Source: Kryptolebias marmoratus
Lineage: Eukaryota > Chordata > Actinopteri > Cyprinodontiformes > Rivulidae
NCBI RefSeq assembly: GCF_001649575.2
Contig: NC_051451.1
Location: forward strand, 25,280,325 to 25,344,324
Direction of reading: 5' to 3'
Length of the DNA stretch: 64,000 bases
Shown: positions 1-13,300 of the stretch, piece by piece
How positions within the stretch are numbered: position 1 is the stretch's first letter
Layout of the letters: each line of letters begins with the position of its first letter
Made by a program: the position numbers and the translations under genes
Notes under the pieces: generated by a model
Databases searched by the model: none
The model's input: only the letters and a program-made list of their open reading frames with translations
What the model was told of the DNA's origin: nothing

Positions 1-3000
1 AGCGAGCGGAGGCTTAAAAGAGCCTGATAATACTTTCCGATGACCTCCAACCGTTCCCGCTGAGCGATTCTCATCAGTCACTTCCTCAGCTGATTGAGTC
101 ATCATACTCTGCTCTTTGTTAGCCAGCTGCAGGCCAGGTGCGCTGCAAAGCTCTTTGGATTTTCAGTGACGTTTGACATGGGACACCTGCTGCAGATATA
201 ACCGCCGTATATGCTGCGAAGTAATGGGAAATTTGCTGGGTTTAGATTGTTATAATCCACAAATTACTGACTGAGAGTTAGAGTTTGATCGTCTGAACAA
301 AACCCCAAAGCAAACTGCAGCAGATCAGAGCTGTTTCTGCTGATTATACATCAGATGCTTAGTTCCCACAGATATTTTAGACCGATCCTCTTATTTACCA
401 TCGTTCGACTTGCAGAATCAGATTCTGTGTTTCACGCTAACATCAGCTTTGCTCTGTAATTACTTTCGCTACTCGTGCGAGAAAAGGTGCAACACCTTTG
501 TCTACCTTTTTCCTCCCCTGTAAAAGGAGCTGCAGAAATAATATTTAAGAAGTACGGGACCCACCGACGACTTGATCTGTGAAGCTATCAGACATGAACG
601 ATTACTGCACGATTAAAATTGAATAATTTGAACAACGCTGTTTAATGACAGACGATATTATTGTTATGGTTGATAAAGTGCCTTCACAGAAGTACATCTT
701 TACAGTCATATTAGCTTAAACTCTGTAAACCTAAGCCCTGGCTTTTTGGGCTTAAGGTAAAACAGCTGTTGAGAGAAAGTCATCCTCCTCCTCTCCGCTC
801 TGATATGCCGCTGTAAAAACAAGTTTCAGTTTTCTCCTTAAAAATAAAAGTCCGTCTCTCTTTTAGCTTTAAGCGACATCTCAGGCCGTTCAGTTTTAAA
901 TTCGAGGTGCAGAGGCCATATAAGCGCCTCTTCTTTAAGATGTGTAGACATCTGCAGCGTAGCTCCTGGGGAACATTACGGAGCGTTTGATGTGGATCTG
1001 TATCCTAATGCATCGCAGCGCAGATGAGCTGATTGGATCAGACGGGCTGAAGCTCGACTTATATGTACTCGGACCTTTTGGCACAGAGATAATCCACAGC
1101 AATTACTAGGATATTTCAAGGTAAACAAACAACAAATTAATTCTGAACCTTTTATTTTGCAATAATTCTTCGCTAAGGGTCTATAGGTTCAACATGTTTT
1201 CCAGATGGAAAACAGAAAACGTGTCTCTGTTTGGCAGATCTGCAGCTCTCTGGTGATTTTTACTAAAACACAAAATGACAAGACAGTCCTAATATAGAAT
1301 GACATTTTTAAAAACATGTATATATTAAAAGAAACACGTCAGTTTGGTTCTGTATGTTTGCCTTTATGAGCAAAATGGTCAAAGAAGATGCTGGAGTTTG
1401 GGTAGCAGGTGTCGGTTTTATTCCTATAAAACCAAAAAGGTTGATCAAAGTGCTTTACAGGTTGGTTAAAAACAAATAAGAAAAACCATCAGTAAAAAGC
1501 CTGATCCCCTCTGTGCTTGGATTTAACCCTCAGCTGCACCAAGAGCATCTGGATGGAAGATCTCTTAAAAAAAATCGAGAAGTTCAGTAAATATTTGAAA
1601 GCTGAGCCATTTAAACCTTTATCTTCATTTGAAACAATCTGCCCGTGAGTCTCCAAAGCGTCTTAAAATGTTCTCGGTTTCCTTGCGTCAGTCACAGAGG
1701 CACGCAATCCTGTCGCTTGAGATTTGAGCATCAAAACACTGACGTGCCGAATTTCTCTCAAAATCGTCAGAGTTGTCTCCAGCCCGTCTCAGGAGCTGCG
1801 TTTTGACTCCTGTCGGTTGCTCCTCTGACAGAAAACAAACCGATTATCAATAATAATTATTGAAAAGTGTACTCCTGTAGATTAAATCATAAACGTGGGG
1901 TTCAAGGGGGGTACCAAGCGAGCCGAGGCAGGCAACAAAATAATGTGCTCATCCTAGAAAACAATTTTGTCCACAACAATAAGGCCTGATTTTCAGAAAC
2001 TGGCTGCTCAGCTTGCTGGTCGCAAACATGGAAAACTCAATGAGACTGCAACTTAAATTTCGCCTACTTTTGCAATTTGTTCACAATTTTGACCAGTCAG
2101 ATGCTACCATGAAGCCTTAAAGGCGATCTGAATCGATCTGTTATTTTCATGTTGCTTTTCCGCGCAGCGTGAGACCACCATGTTCCTAAACGTCTGTTAC
2201 TCATCTGTTATCTTTGTAGATCAAGTGGAGACGTTCGCCCTGTATGTATTTCCACATCTCCCAGTCTTTCTATATTGTGGCTTTCGCGCTTTGATGTAAG
2301 CAGCAAAAAAAAAAGCCAGTCTTACGGCTTTGTGTGTTCCAGCGCCGCACCTGTTTTCAATTTCCCCGACTTAAAAGACATTTCTATCAAAAGAAACAGA
2401 AAAACAGTCATTTTTAATGTGACACGAGGAGTGTGATCCTCTCTCTTTGTGTCACCCTTTCCTTTTTTTTTCACCTCACAAAAAAAACACGCACTCCTCC
2501 TCCTTTCCTCCTTCCATTTTAGTCAGTTTTGTATCATGTGGCTGGTGTGGGTCATAGTTTTACTGCTTCATCTGGTCTTTGCTTTGCTGTGGTCAACAAG
2601 TCACAAACATCCCTGTTTACTCGTACGGCTTCTGCCTGCCTCAAACTGTCTACACTTGTTGGCTTTTTCTTTTTTTTCCAGTTTCTACTCTTCTCTAATT
2701 TGAGTTCAGTTCAGTTTCGTATTTTTGTTTGCCTTCTTTTCTTCCAGTTCAACTGTGATTGTGTTAGCTTAATATCCGCTTTCTTTCTGACAGCGGGCTT
2801 CATGGTAAACGCTGCGAAAGACTCTCGTTTCATAGCTGAGAAAAAAAAAGAGTTAGAAATCGCTTCAGGCTTTTGGTTTCCACAGTTACCGACCTGCGTT
2901 CGGTTCTGTTGTAGTTACCTGATGTTTTATGGGAGCCTTAATTTGTGTTTACAGAAACAATGAGGCCATATTCCTCAGTTTTTACGAGTTTTGTCAGATG

Positions 3001-3240
3001 GATTTTATTTTCACTCTTAGTGTTCTTGTTGTTTTCATTAACATGTGGACAAACTTTATATTTAAGGAAGGTTAGTTTGAGAACATGGCACATGCATTCA
3101 CTACGTGTAATTTCCTTGGACACAACCTCTTATTAGTTTTCTGATCCAAGTACCTTCTGAACTGTTAAAGAAAAGGACATCTGCTGTAAGTTTGTTCAGA
3201 TCTGGGTTCAGTGCCTAAAAACTGAGATTAGACATCTAAT
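1..3240. other. tasp1 intron, no gene seen
   Basis: AT-rich, repeat-poor sequence upstream of the first visible tasp1 exon. No earlier tasp1 exon, RNA gene or clear mobile element was recognised. Confidence 0.6.
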
Positions 3241-3858
3241 GCCCCTTTCACACCGGCCCTAAAGGTCCTGGCTCCACTCTACTCGGCTCGCTTTGCACGC
3301 GTTTCCACTGGCATATTTTCGAGGCCGGTCCCTGCTTCTTTGGTCCCTGCTTAGGAGCAGGGCCAGCCGGGTGGGCGGCGCAAGCTTAGCTCCTGTTCGC
3401 TCATTGGTCGTGGGTGTGACCAGATGCAAGCATAAAGAGCGAACGGTAGGAATATAAACAACAGCGTTAGCTTACCCTGCAATGTTTCTGCCGTCTGTCC
3501 CCCAGCTGAAGGCCTGTAAAGCCTGAAATCTCCGGCGGATAACAGCTGTCCTACTCCGCGCAACAATGGCGGCATCCAGAGCATTTCTTCCACTGCGCCT
3601 CTCTTCCTGAAGTCTCAGGAGAATCCCCATCAGTTTAAAAAACAGCAACAATACAGGGCCAATGTTGTCCATAGCGCTTTCGTTGTTTACACAACTTGCG
3701 CCAAGTTTTGGTAGCGCCCCGCACGGCCCCGCCCCCCGCAACACGAGGAGGCGTTCCTCTGCTACCGACCAAACTGGCCGGTGTGAACGCGACGCATTCT
3801 TTATCGAGCCGAGCCGAGTAGAGCCGGACTTCTGAATTAGGGCCCGTGTAAAAGGGAC
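3241..3858 (-). mobile_element. Non-autonomous DNA transposon (MITE), copy 1 of 2
   Basis: Terminal inverted repeats are of the type GCCCCTTTCACACCGG (left) and CCCGTGTAAAAGGGAC (right); the second copy is at 27489-28132 in opposite orientation. Inside, the minus strand keeps a 66-codon frame (3672-3472) that is almost the same in the other copy. It sits in a tasp1 intron. The superfamily is not determined because no clear target duplication was seen. Confidence 0.75.
3472..3672 (-). CDS. Conserved 66-codon frame inside the MITE (copy 1)
   Basis: Begins [20 protein letters not shown] and ends at the same GGGTAAGC site as the 27689-27889 frame. The five differences are all substitutions. Function unknown. 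Confidence 0.4.
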   Translation of the reverse strand: MDNIGPVLLLFFKLMGILLRLQEERRSGRNALDAAIVARSRTAVIRRRFQALQAFSWGTDGRNIAG

Positions 3859-4194
3859 ATAACTGAATATATTGTATGACCCGGTTTGCACAGTTTTAAC
3901 ACACAAACTGACCGACTCAGATTTAAACCCATTGGAATGAGCTGAAGAACTTCAGCAGCGAGAAGATAGAAACAAGTGGATAGAAGTAAATGTTGTGACT
4001 TTTTTTAATGGTTCCAGGGTAAATATGAAAGCTAAAGGTGCTGCAGGCATGAATGTACACCCTGCATGACCCACGATGTCAGGAGGTTTTCAGGAAGTGG
4101 AACTAATACGGATAACGACGACACTGAAAACTAACTTTAGAAGTTTTTGTTGGTTGAAGGACTTCAGCTCTCGTGGTCGTTTTTTTTCCTGCAG

Positions 4195-4305
4195 GTTGCG
4201 GGGAGCATCTGATTCGCACCGTGCTGGCTCGGGAGTGCTCCGCTGCCATGCAGTCTGAAGATGCCCACCAAGCGCTGCTGGAGGCTATGCAAAACAAATT
4301 CATCA
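4195..4305 (+). CDS. tasp1: tasp1 exon A
   Basis: Acceptor TTTTTTTCCTGCAG ends at 4194 and donor GTGAGT starts at 4306. The exon begins with two bases of a split glycine codon and reads CGEHLIRTVLARECSAAM onward to NKFI, ending after the first base of a serine codon. It encodes part of the beta-subunit core. Confidence 0.93.
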
Positions 4306-7300
4306 GTGAGTCACACACAGCGTCGAGGAAATTAACCGAGCAGATGGTATTTAACGCGAGGAACGAGCGAACCGCAGGAAACTTCCAGAAAAAACAGAAT
4401 CAGAAGAGACAACTTTTGATTTATGGCTCCTTTTCTCTGTTGAAACACTCCACACATCACAGCAACGACCACAGATAATTTTAGAAAGACAGAATTGTTT
4501 TGTTGCGTGTTTATTTAAAGATGTAATTTTGTTACATTCCCTTAAGTGGCCAGTTTTAGAAATCCTTGTTAAGTGTCTGCTGTGAAGTGAATGACCACTG
4601 GGCTCGCTCGGGGAAGACAAAGACGGGGGACGCGTGGATACGTGCGGTGGTTTCAGCCTTGTTCTGGCCTCCAGACGTCCGTCCCAGTTTGGCTCGGTAA
4701 TGATTATTTACAGACTAGAAGAAGTCGTTTCTTCCTCTGGTTCCTTTTAGGCGCACATCAGGTTAGATCCAGCCTCAGCAGTAGCAGTGGTTACAGTCAG
4801 CCAATTAATGGCAATCGAGTAAGAAGTCTGCAATGATCATCATTAAAGACATAAAAACACAATTTTAATAAATGTTAACCGAAAACAGGACCCGTTACGG
4901 AGAGTTTAGCAGTTGCACAATGTTGGTGTTTTCACCAGCGGCCCATTTAGCAAATATAGTCTTTTTAAAACGTGAAACAAAACCCAGAAATCTGCGTTAA
5001 CGTTCTCCAGGCTACGCAAACAAAGAATGCTTCATGGAGTAAAAGGGAGTATTATTTTAAGATGGAAAGAAAATCTGTTTTAAAGGAACGATGGAATGCA
5101 GACACAATATTTTCATCAAATACACCATTTGGTCCTGATTCTTTTTTTTTCCCCTTTCTTTTTTCTTGTTGCTGTTTTGAGACAAGGACACGCCGCAGCT
5201 GTTTGTAGTTTGCTCCTCTCCGAGCCAAGTCTTTTTGTTTTATTGCACCACGCAAACACTGAATAACACACAACACCTCATTCATTTGAAGTTCGATCAT
5301 TGAACAAGTCGGGGCTTTGTTCTGCATCGTGGCTCATTTTTGGTTTTTCTGCGAGGTAAAACCTTTTTTAATAATGTTGTGTGCATAGTGGAGATTTACA
5401 TTTGCACTACCTGCCATTAACCCTGAAATGTTTTTTTGGCAGTTTACTAAAGAAGATAATTGCACCCGAACAGAATAATCACTTCCAATTGTTTAACTTG
5501 GCTATAAACGCAAATAACTAGAATGGAAAAAGGATATCCCAAAGATCCCTTTCAATTGATTAAAAGCCTTGTGTTCTGCATGTTCCAGCCACGATAAAAC
5601 AGAGGTTTGGGTAATTGTTTCATCGACTTTGGCTTTAGGTTTCAATACTCCAGGCAAAAGATTCAGAAGTGATTGTTGAGTCAAATTTCAGTTTTAAAGC
5701 TCATGTAGCCAGTATCATAACTTGTATTTATAAAGATAAAACACATCCCAACTAAAGCCGTTTCTCTCTTTTACAAAAACCTGTTTTAATGCTCTTTATT
5801 CTGGCCTTCAAAGAAGCATAATAAACTCTGCAGCTCGGTGTCTACATCCAGAAGACGAGCTCACATGAAGCTCATCTTAAAGTCTTTACACTTTTGAAGT
5901 GTAGCTGTCGGATTGTTTTTAAATATTTTTACAGTTCATCGGGGATTAAGTGGCTTTGCGCGGCTCTCAGATGTGTTGGGCTTTGAACCTGAAATGGGCT
6001 CAGGTCCATCGCTGCTCCACAAACAGAACAAAAACACGTGTTTTTGAGCGTCGCTGCTTTCCGTTATGATTCTCCAAGCAGCTGAAGCAAACTGCCAGAC
6101 GTGAAACAAGCTGACGGCATTTAAAGGGGTTTGGAGAAACCGAGTTTAATTCTAAGGAGGTCGACGAGCTAATGCTAGTCAAATTGGGTTGTTGGCATCC
6201 TACAATCTCTAAAATGTTTTATCAGTTCATATGAAGGCTTTTTGATAAACCTTTAGATTTCAGTGTGAATAACTGTGTGACGTAAAACTGACAGTAATAG
6301 AAAAGGTTTATGAATTAGCATTCACGTTAACTGCTGTAAGACCTTCTAGGATGAAGTTATTTTAAAACAGCAGCTTTTAGATCTGGACCTGTTTGGATTA
6401 ACAGTTAGCTTGTCGTTCTGGACAGAATGAAACTGTTTCTCCAAACTGAGGTCGTTCAAAGAGATATCTACAACAGGTAAGATGTTATTTGTTCAGAACG
6501 TTTCCACAGATCTAAACTACAGCTTTATCACTTTAGATCAGGGGCGTCAAACCCAGTGACACAAGGGGGCCAAAATTAAATATTTGGTCCTAGCCAAGGG
6601 CCGATCACGATCAAAATTTATTAAAAATTACATAAATTAATTAGTTTTAGATGTTTTATATCAAATCATCCATACAGAAATATCAATGACCTTTTCCCAG
6701 TTACAGATTATACAGAATTTAGAGCAAACAGACTTTAATGAACACAGACAAATAGATCAAACTTCAAAAAGCTCATCATTAGCAGTCATTTCTTACGCCT
6801 CACTCAGATTTTAAATGATTTTTTAAACATTAAAACAGATTTTTAATAAAAGCCATCAACATAAACCTGATCATACAGAAATTAAAACTATATATTGTTG
6901 GCTTCTAAGTCACTGTCAAGAGAAAACTTCACTAATTAGGCTCAGTTTTTTTAAACAAAATAAGAATCAGAGACTTGATCTGTCCCAGACGAAATGTTAC
7001 AGAGGGCCGGATCTGGCCCGCGGGCCTTGAGTTTGACATGTGTGGTTTAAAGTATAAAGTGAAATCCTGTCCATTGAGCACATTTCAATATATCTCATAT
7101 CTCATCCTCATTTCCTCCCCCCCTTTTGGTTTTTTAACGTAACTCTATCAGATTGTTTTCTTTACTTTTTACAATTTACTGTAGAATTTCTCTGTCCTGT
7201 TATTCTGTTTTTACTAACAGCGCCTCGTTTTCTTTCTGCGTCCAGGCTCTCCCTTTCTGGCCAGTGAGGATCGTGTTTTGGGTGGAGTAATTGTCCTGAG

Positions 7301-10300
7301 GTGCTGCAGATGTGTGGAAACACAGCCATCTCCTAATATTCAGGGTATCCTGGGTAAGACGTTAATAATTTCAGGTCCCCCCATGGCGCTGCTGACGACG
7401 GGCAAAGATTTGGCTGTGAAGATGTAAAAATATATTCGATGAACTGGAAATGAGGGAGGAGGACGTGTGGCTTTTCTGGCGGGGGGGGGTCTATGTTTCA
7501 ACTCGTGCAATCAGGCTCTTGTTTTAAAAAAGAGACCTCCCACTATGGAGTCAACCACTAACCTTCAGACAAATAGCTCCTTCTGAATATTGTTACTTTG
7601 TCTGATTGTCTCGATGGATACGGTTTCTCCAAACTGCCAGCATTTAATCCGACGCAGTCTGAGCTGCATCCAAAGTTCAAGTCTTCGTGTTCTGTGTTTT
7701 TTTTTATCTGCATGTCAGTTTAGCTGTACAGATCCTGAAAAAGTGAAGCTGACGTCTGATGAGAAATGCAAAGAAAATTCAGTTAAAGCGTTATTTACAC
7801 GATTTACCAGATGAAAACAGGCTCTTTATGCCATTAATTCATAAGAATAAAAATAATGAACCACATCCTTTCAGTGATCGATTGGGGTCTCCAAAAGTCT
7901 CTTTAATCTACCCCCCCCTCCCCCTTTTATTACTGCCAGTTTGGAGCCATTTGGAGTTTACAACACACCCAAAGGACCTTTATATTCTGCCTATCTTGTA
8001 AAATTAAACCTTTATTCAGTCCAACAGCTCTAAGTTGCTAAACCCGTACTCTGCCGACTCTGAAATATTAATTCTCTGCACTTTTGGCTCAGTTTTTAAT
8101 CTCTTCATCTGTTTATTTTCAGTGGAGTTCCTATGGAGTCACACCACAGAGAGCATGTGTGTCGGATATATGTCTGCACAAGACAGCAAAGCAAAGGTGA
8201 GTCCACAGTTTGATGATAAAAAACCAAAAACCTTTTCATAAATAAAGCTGCAATAAGAAGTACTTAAGAAATGACGCCTCGGCGCCTGTGAGAGTTGTGG
8301 CTGGAAGTTGGATTAGGAGTTTTCTTTAATTTGTAATAAACTTTTACTTTGACTGAAAGATGAACTTATGATCATCTTATCAATCGTTCAAAACATTGTT
8401 TATTTCACTGAAACATTATATTTCTATGGCATCATACTAACACTATTTTTATCATAAATAAAGATTGAAATTATTCTGGTTGGACGTAGCGTGAGGCAGC
8501 TACTTTAACGCTGTCTCAAACCAGCCCCTGGACGGCCATTTTGGGAAAATGTTTAATGGTGATTTCGTCAAGTCCAAGAAAAACGAACTGCTCCAACCAT
8601 CAGCAGTCAGGCATGACATTATGACCACTGATGAGAGTTAAACGGCTCCCTTAAAGGTTCTGCTTGAAAAACCTCCATCTTGGCTTCGACTTTGCTTTGA
8701 CAGCTGCCACCCACCTAAACAGTTGACCTTTACAGCAACACCTACTTAACAATAAGTGTCTTTGTCATAATGTTAGGACTGATTTGTGTTTGCAACCTGC
8801 AGGAACAAAAGGAAAACACAGAAAACACATTATAGCCTCTTTGAAAGACAAATTAATGTATGAACTTAGAATACAGCCCCTGTGTGGATGCATACAGCTA
8901 CAGAATGTCTAACTTTCTTTATTTACGTGCATTAAATGCGGTTAACGTCTCGAGCAGCAGCACATATTGACCCGGTCTGCTCGTCTCTGTGTGAACAGAA
9001 GGCACTGTTGTTCAAGTCCAGTTCAGATTTCAAAGTGTTTGCCCCGTGGCTCCTGCCCCCGCCCCTCGCCCGTCTTTTTCCCAGACTCCTGGTCCGACTC
9101 TTTCATCGGCTACCTTCTGGACTTAAAGAACTATAAAGTTTATTGAAGGTCACCAGCGGACCTACTGGTATCAGGCTCTCATACAGAATGTTTTTGTTTT
9201 GTTTTGACATAAAATCTGAGCATGCAAACTTCCCCAAAATACAGCGCTGAACACAACCCAAGCTTTGCTCTTATTTCTAAAGTTTTGTTTTGTGTCTGGG
9301 GCTTTAATAAGCACCAAATCAGTCACCCAGTAGCAGTAACTTTATAAAACGACTGCGCTCAGTCGCTGCAGATCCCTATTTGACAGCAGTAATCTCTGGA
9401 TCTCTTGGGGGAGGGTATCCACGTCCCCCTCGAGGGACCAGTGGTGGTTGTGATATCGGAGAGCGCAGCCAGAGTCGCAGCTGCTCCACCAAACCTCACA
9501 CCGCGATTAGCGATTAGCCAGTCGTGTCTCCGCGCTTCGCCATCTGCAGCCCAGAGCAGCTGGCTCTCCCGTCCATCATGCCTCCTTACTGAAAAGCAAA
9601 ACAAGATCTCCGTCCACAGCCGGGCTCGGAGCCGGTCCCCGCCCACGTATGTTCGTTAACAAGGCACGGCGTCCGTTTTCTGTCCAACCACACAGAAACG
9701 TTTAAGCTCTCAAGTTCCACTCATGTCTGCTGTCACCTGTGTGTTCATGGCGTTGATGGTAAAACTGCTTCAGAGCCAGAAAAGAATGGAAGAAGGTTCT
9801 TCAGGGGAGGATGGACTGATTAAGAATTGTTTTCTTTTTACAGCTTACACAGAAAAACTAAAACTTGAACAAGTTCTGTGAGAAAAATCTTCCAATTCTG
9901 TCGTAAAGAAATGTGCAACCTGAAATTATGCACATATTTTTAATTATAGCCCATCTCTGCCTTGGTTGTTATTCCTCCAACATTCCTCCCATTCCTGGTT
10001 GTTGAGCGTTTCTTCCTGACCAGAGTTTATCTTCCTGTGATAAGAACAAAAAAGGGCTTTTAAACAGTAACGCCACTATTTAATACAGACTGGGTTTATG
10101 TCGGATCAGCTCATTTTTCTTTTCTTTAGGATCATTTTAGTTCTGAATTTTAGGTTTATACTTCAGATGAACATAGAAAACAACTTATAGCCCAGTTACA
10201 AATCTAGATTTAGTGTGATTTTTTAAAAATTTGTTTGTGAGAGATGGATCGGGGCCTCAGCTGCAGTAATGAGGCGAAGCTCTTGATTTCCCGCTCCGTC

Positions 10301-13300
10301 TACGGCAGGGGTGTCAAACCCAGTGACCCAAAATTAAATATTTGGTCCTAGCTAAGGGCCGATCACGATCAATATTTATTAAAAATTACGTAAATTAACC
10401 TCGGTTTTAGATGTATTATGTCAAATCATTCATACAGAAATATCAATGACCTTTTCCCAGTTACAAATTATACAGAATGTAGAGCAAACAGACTTTAATA
10501 AACAGACAAATAGATCAAACTTCAAAAAGCTCATCATTAGCAGCCATTTCTTATGCCTCACTCAGCTTTTAAATGAATTTTTTAACATTAAAACAGATTT
10601 TTTTAAAAAGCCATCAACAAAAACCTGATCATAGAGAAATTAAAACTATATATTGTTGGCTTCTAAGTCACTGTAGAGAGAAAACTTCAGTTTGTTTAAG
10701 CAAAATAAGAATCAGAGACTCGATCTCGGCCGGATGAAATGTTACAGAGGGCCGGATCTGGCCCGCGGGCCTTGAGTTTGACACACTCGTTTGTGGTCAT
10801 GAGATGCAGATCATGACTGAAAGAAGAGATTCTGGATAAAAGCGGCTGAAATGAGCTTCCTTGGTGGAGTGGTGGGCTCGGCCTTACAGATAAGGAGAGG
10901 AGCTCGGAGTAGAGCTGCTGGTTCGGGTGTCTTCTTAGAATCCCTCCTGGACGCCTTCCTTTGCAGGTTTTTGGGGCATATCCTGCTCTGGAAGGGTTAT
11001 TCCGTATTCCCTCTCTGGCCTGGGAGAGGGAAGCCTTGGTTTTCCATCTGTACCTGTTCCTTATGTGACCCGACCACAGATAAGCAGAAGAAAATGGATG
11101 AATACAAATGATGGCTGAGCCTTTATTCTTGTTTATTTTACAACATATTGTTCTTTTTGTTGTTGTGATTCTAGTAGGAAAGAATGTGACAACCACAACA
11201 AGAAGCTACATTTATCCTTTCGTTTATTCTGTGATGTTATTGTGTGGCTTTCGGTAACTCCTGAACACATTTGTGTCACCAAGAATGTTGTTTTTCTTTA
11301 AAAAAAAAAGATCAAATTGAACTATTTTTCACATGTTATGCTTCGACCAGCCGTAGTCCTGTTATGTGGTTGCTTTGCTCATCAAGTCACGAGTTGTAAA
11401 CAGAATCGTTGTGAGTTTTCATGTCACGGGTGTATAATTCATCTTCATTTTTTATTTATTTTATTACTTTTTTACTGCAAACAGACACAAAGCTGTAGCA
11501 GTTACTGGACGCTGTTAATTGCCTCGAAGTCCTTGTGAATAAGATGCTTATATGTTTTATACCAATGCATGAGGTTTTTTTCTGTTGTAATGTGAGAAAA
11601 CTTTCACACACGATTGGATGTCCAGCCTCGCACTAACCAAACATCGCGTGCACGTTGTTTTTTATGAGTTTTAACAGGTTAAAGAATCCGTTTATTTTGC
11701 TCATCTCAAGCCTGAAACTTTGTGAGGCGGTCGTGTGAATTCGTGCAGCCAGTAAACTGCCCCGTGGGGATTTTCAGGTCTGTACTTAGTGTGAAAGCCG
11801 TTTTCCTCTGGATCGCCAACATCAGAAGGAAAACATTTCGCGCGTCACCGTAAGTTGATTATGACTCAATCACGGACGGTTTTAAACGAGGCCCTTCCTT
11901 AACCTCGTCCTCAGAAGATGAAGGGAAGAAGACGAACCCAGAGACTAGTTCTGGAGGCATAATGGCCCCTGAGAGTACTGCCATGTGTGCTCGGCCCTGT
12001 CTGCTTGTTGTCTCGGTGCAGTGACAGTTGCCCTCTGGGTGCTTGGGGGGGGGTCATCTCCTGCATCTGGACGAGTGATGTCAGGACAATTCAATGGCCT
12101 GGTTAACGAGTGGATGTGCTCTCCCCCCCATGACGGAGGCGTTATTAGCCTCCATGGCGACTGATGGGAAGGAGGATGACAGCAGTTAATGGAAGTAGCA
12201 CTCCAACCTTCACAGCTGCGTGTGCCCCCAACTTTTCATCTTTGCCAATCCAGAAAAATCTAACAGGGTGGTCCTTTTCCCTATGTGCTCAGATCTACAA
12301 GAACTGACTTTGTTTCTTTAACACCACACTTCCTCTCTATATGCTAATAAATGTGTAGGAATTGAACTAAATACAACATTTATAAATGAGTTTAAAATTC
12401 TAAGAACAAATTAATCCAAACCAGGCAGAGTCATTCCTTTAGCATCTCTAACTCATCTGTTTCGTCCTGGGTGTCTCTAACCCGTCTTAGGAGAGCTAGA
12501 GCTGGTAATTATTAAACAGCTATTTCAGTTCTGACAGTTTTCACTTCAGAAGTGTATTCTACCGCAATGATTCCCAAAGTTGGGGTTGGGACCCCAATGT
12601 GGGTCACCCAACACCAATCAGGGGTCCTTAGATACTCTCCAGACATCAAGTTACAATTAAAATCCAGTTTTTATGATAATATATTTACACCATAATTGTT
12701 ACAGATAATTGAAATACAAGTCATTTATAGGTTTAAAAAATAGCAAAATGGATGCTAAGACAGTTTGTGTTGTCATTATGTCCTTATTTAATAGGATCAT
12801 GAGCACTTTTGGATATTTATGGGGTCACACACCTTTGTCACTGTTATTTTATGGGTCGGAAGCTGAAATGTTTGGGAACCACTGCTCTAGTGGATTAAAT
12901 CATAACTGCGGGAACGTCTGCCGAGGTACGTACAGAGCAGGCCAAGGTTGGCGATGAAACAATGAGCACAGCCTGAAGATACAGTTTTACAAGCCAGGAT
13001 TTTCAAGATTTCAGTGAGACTTTCTGGTCATTTTCCCACAATTTTGATTCCCAAACTAATCTCCAACAGTCACATCCCTGTGAGATACCACCTTAGGTTA
13101 CAGGGGTCTTAGAAATCAGAGAGCGGATTACTGAGATGAACAGCAAACATGAGGAATAATTTGGATTAATTCTTTTGTGTTTTAAAAATATAACGGTGGT
13201 CCATGACTAAATTGGTATTTCTTGTTTGCCCTGTGCCTTTGCCATCCTATATTTACCGTGATGTTTTTATTTATTTATTTATTCATTTATTTCAGACACA

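Noticed and set aside
9359..9659. Overlapping frames on both strands in the CpG-rich block
   Set aside because: Open frames on both strands reflect GC content; neither has recognisable domains or splice context.
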